From contig CAMJWS010000001.1 of NCBI GenBank assembly GCA_946409515.1, positions 251,557 through 315,556 on the forward strand: 64,000 nt of DNA. The letters are read 5' to 3'. The DNA comes from an uncultured Caryophanales bacterium. GTDB taxonomy: Bacteria > Bacillota_I > Bacilli_A > RFN20 > CAG-826. The notes below the pieces were generated by a model. It was not told where the DNA came from, made no database searches, and saw only the letters and a program-made list of their open reading frames with translations. Position 1 is the first letter of the stretch. The number at the start of each line of letters is the position of its first letter. Both the position numbers and the translations under genes were made by a program. This document shows, in pieces, positions 62,966 through 64,000 of the stretch.

Positions 62966-64000
62966 TTATTTTTTAATTTCTTTCATGAATGATTCTTTGT
63001 TTTGAATTGGAGTAGTTGTCGGTCTTCCTAAATCATCCCTACTGCCTTGCTTTGTATATAAGATTAGAGCACATTTGCCTTCATTTTTCATTTTGCCAAT
63101 GGCTTTTCTAATTTCTTCTCTTGTTTTTGCTTCATAAGTTGAAGAAAAACCACACGCTTTCAAAATTGCTTTGATATCGATTTTGTCACTAACTGTTGGT
63201 TGACCGCCAACAGATTCATGAGCGGCGTTATTATTAATAACATATTTGAAATTATCGCCTGCATTTTGACCAGCAATAGCTAAGCCGCCCATATGCATAA
63301 TGAAACTGCCATCACCATCCAAACACCAAACATTACGCTTTGTTCCAATGGATACACCCAACGCAATTGATGAAGTGTGTCCCATAGAACCTACTGTTAA
63401 GAAATCGTGCTCATGACCTTGACGATACTTTTCTCTTAATTCAAATATTTCACGTGATTCCTTACCTGTTGTCGAGACAACCATATCATCACCAATTTCT
63501 TTTAAAATGGTATCAAGAGCTTCTTCTCTTAATAACTCACCCATTACTGCTTTTTCTTTATTAATTGGTGAATACTTTGAGAATGTACCTTTTTTAATAA
63601 CTAATGCTACTGGTTTATTCTCTTTTTTGGCCAATGAAATAAGATACTCCAAATCTTGTCCATATTCATCAGACAAAATACGATATTCAATATCCATAGC
63701 TTCTAACAGTTTTAAAGTGACTTCACCTTGCTTAATGTGTTGCGGTTCATCATGCACGCCCGGCTCACCTCTCCAACCGATGACTAGCAGCATAGGAACG
63801 GAGTAAACTTTGGGATCAGCCAAAGATAATAAAGGATTAACTGCATTTCCTTCACCACTATTTTGCATATAAACCACGCCGAGTTTGCCAGTAGACAAAT
63901 AATATCCTGCCGCCAAGCCAACGGCATTGCCTTCATTTGCAGCAATGATATTGTGCTTACTATCAGACTTATCTTTTATGCACGAACACAATTCCTTTAA
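62966..64000 (-). CDS. Phosphonopyruvate decarboxylase (partial at window edge)
   Basis: At least 344 residues of a TPP enzyme; the N-terminal 30 or so are off the window. AANEGNAVGLAAGY and YMQNSGEGNAVNPL match the pyrimidine-binding half; DGDGSFIMHMGGL and NNNAAHESVGGQPT are the TPP motif and the phosphonopyruvate-decarboxylase signature. It converts phosphonopyruvate to phosphonoacetaldehyde. PEP mutase would be expected just outside the window. Confidence 0.88.
   Translation of the reverse strand, partial: LKELCSCIKDKSDSKHNIIAANEGNAVGLAAGYYLSTGKLGVVYMQNSGEGNAVNPLLSLADPKVYSVPMLLVIGWRGEPGVHDEPQHIKQGEVTLKLLEAMDIEYRILSDEYGQDLEYLISLAKKENKPVALVIKKGTFSKYSPINKEKAVMGELLREEALDTILKEIGDDMVVSTTGKESREIFELREKYRQGHEHDFLTVGSMGHTSSIALGVSIGTKRNVWCLDGDGSFIMHMGGLAIAGQNAGDNFKYVINNNAAHESVGGQPTVSDKIDIKAILKACGFSSTYEAKTREEIRKAIGKMKNEGKCALILYTKQGSRDDLGRPTTTPIQNKESFMKEIKK

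Noticed and set aside
1-64000. Mycoplasma-type code with TGA as tryptophan
   Set aside because: TGA terminates rplI, the E2-like gene and a ugd remnant at the right positions, and conserved tryptophans are encoded TGG.

Overview
The window looks like a chromosome segment from a low-GC, Gram-positive-type bacterium of the Bacillota (Bacilli / RF39-like uncultured gut lineages are a reasonable guess). The order pth-mfd-rqcP-tilS-ftsH is the Bacillus-type arrangement (divIC and hpt are missing), rpsF-ssb-rpsR and gdpP-rplI-dnaB are typical of that group, and many genes carry strong Shine-Dalgarno sites. TGA is used as a stop (rplI, the E2-like gene, a ugd remnant) and tryptophan is written TGG, so this is the standard bacterial code and not the mycoplasma code. 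No rRNA, tRNA, CRISPR array or transposase was seen.

Layout. 1-21.4 kb is mostly minus-strand housekeeping: dnaB (partial), rplI, gdpP, two sugar/ester-acting lipoproteins, a tryptophan synthase beta subunit with an N-terminal DNA-binding domain, a C39-like peptidase, an Fe-alcohol dehydrogenase with a CBS protein, rpsF-ssb-rpsR, lysS, dusB, ftsH, tilS, rqcP, mfd and pth. 21.5-26.7 kb is a plus-strand operon (UptA-like DUF368 protein, galactokinase-like kinase, MFS carrier, GH2 glycosidase). 26.6-40.5 kb mixes envelope functions (UDP-galactopyranose mutase, two GT2 glycosyltransferases, a two-subunit ABC exporter) with regulators, a Fic protein and a NERD nuclease-like protein. 40.5-43.5 kb is an amino-sugar operon whose first gene fuses an XRE repressor domain to phosphoglucosamine mutase. 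44-53.3 kb carries gdhA, an orphan structured RNA, two aminotransferases, a HAD phosphatase, membrane proteins and a large lipoprotein.

53.4-60.1 kb is a defence island and the most striking part. A five-gene minus-strand operon has an ABC/SMC-type ATPase, a small TOPRIM protein, a CD-NTase, a standalone E2-like protein and a 2TM-SAVED effector, that is, an E2-only type II CBASS preceded by an ATPase/TOPRIM pair. Its promoter is bracketed by two copies of a GTTCAA/TTGAAC palindrome. Directly upstream lies a single protein that joins a nucleoside-deoxyribosyltransferase-like domain to a reverse transcriptase. Its roughly 260-nt leader has the architecture of a retron msr-msd: matching a1/a2 inverted repeats, a -10 box exactly positioned to start transcription at a1, and several hairpins.

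60.1-64 kb is a surface-polymer region: two degenerate copies of the same ugd 3' end flank a small membrane-protein gene, followed by a nucleotidyltransferase/Fe-dehydrogenase fusion and a phosphonopyruvate decarboxylase. This suggests that a phosphonate is made and activated for attachment to a surface polymer. Across the window several genes without a Shine-Dalgarno site have a perfect or near-perfect -10 box 6-11 nt before the ATG, implying leaderless mRNAs.
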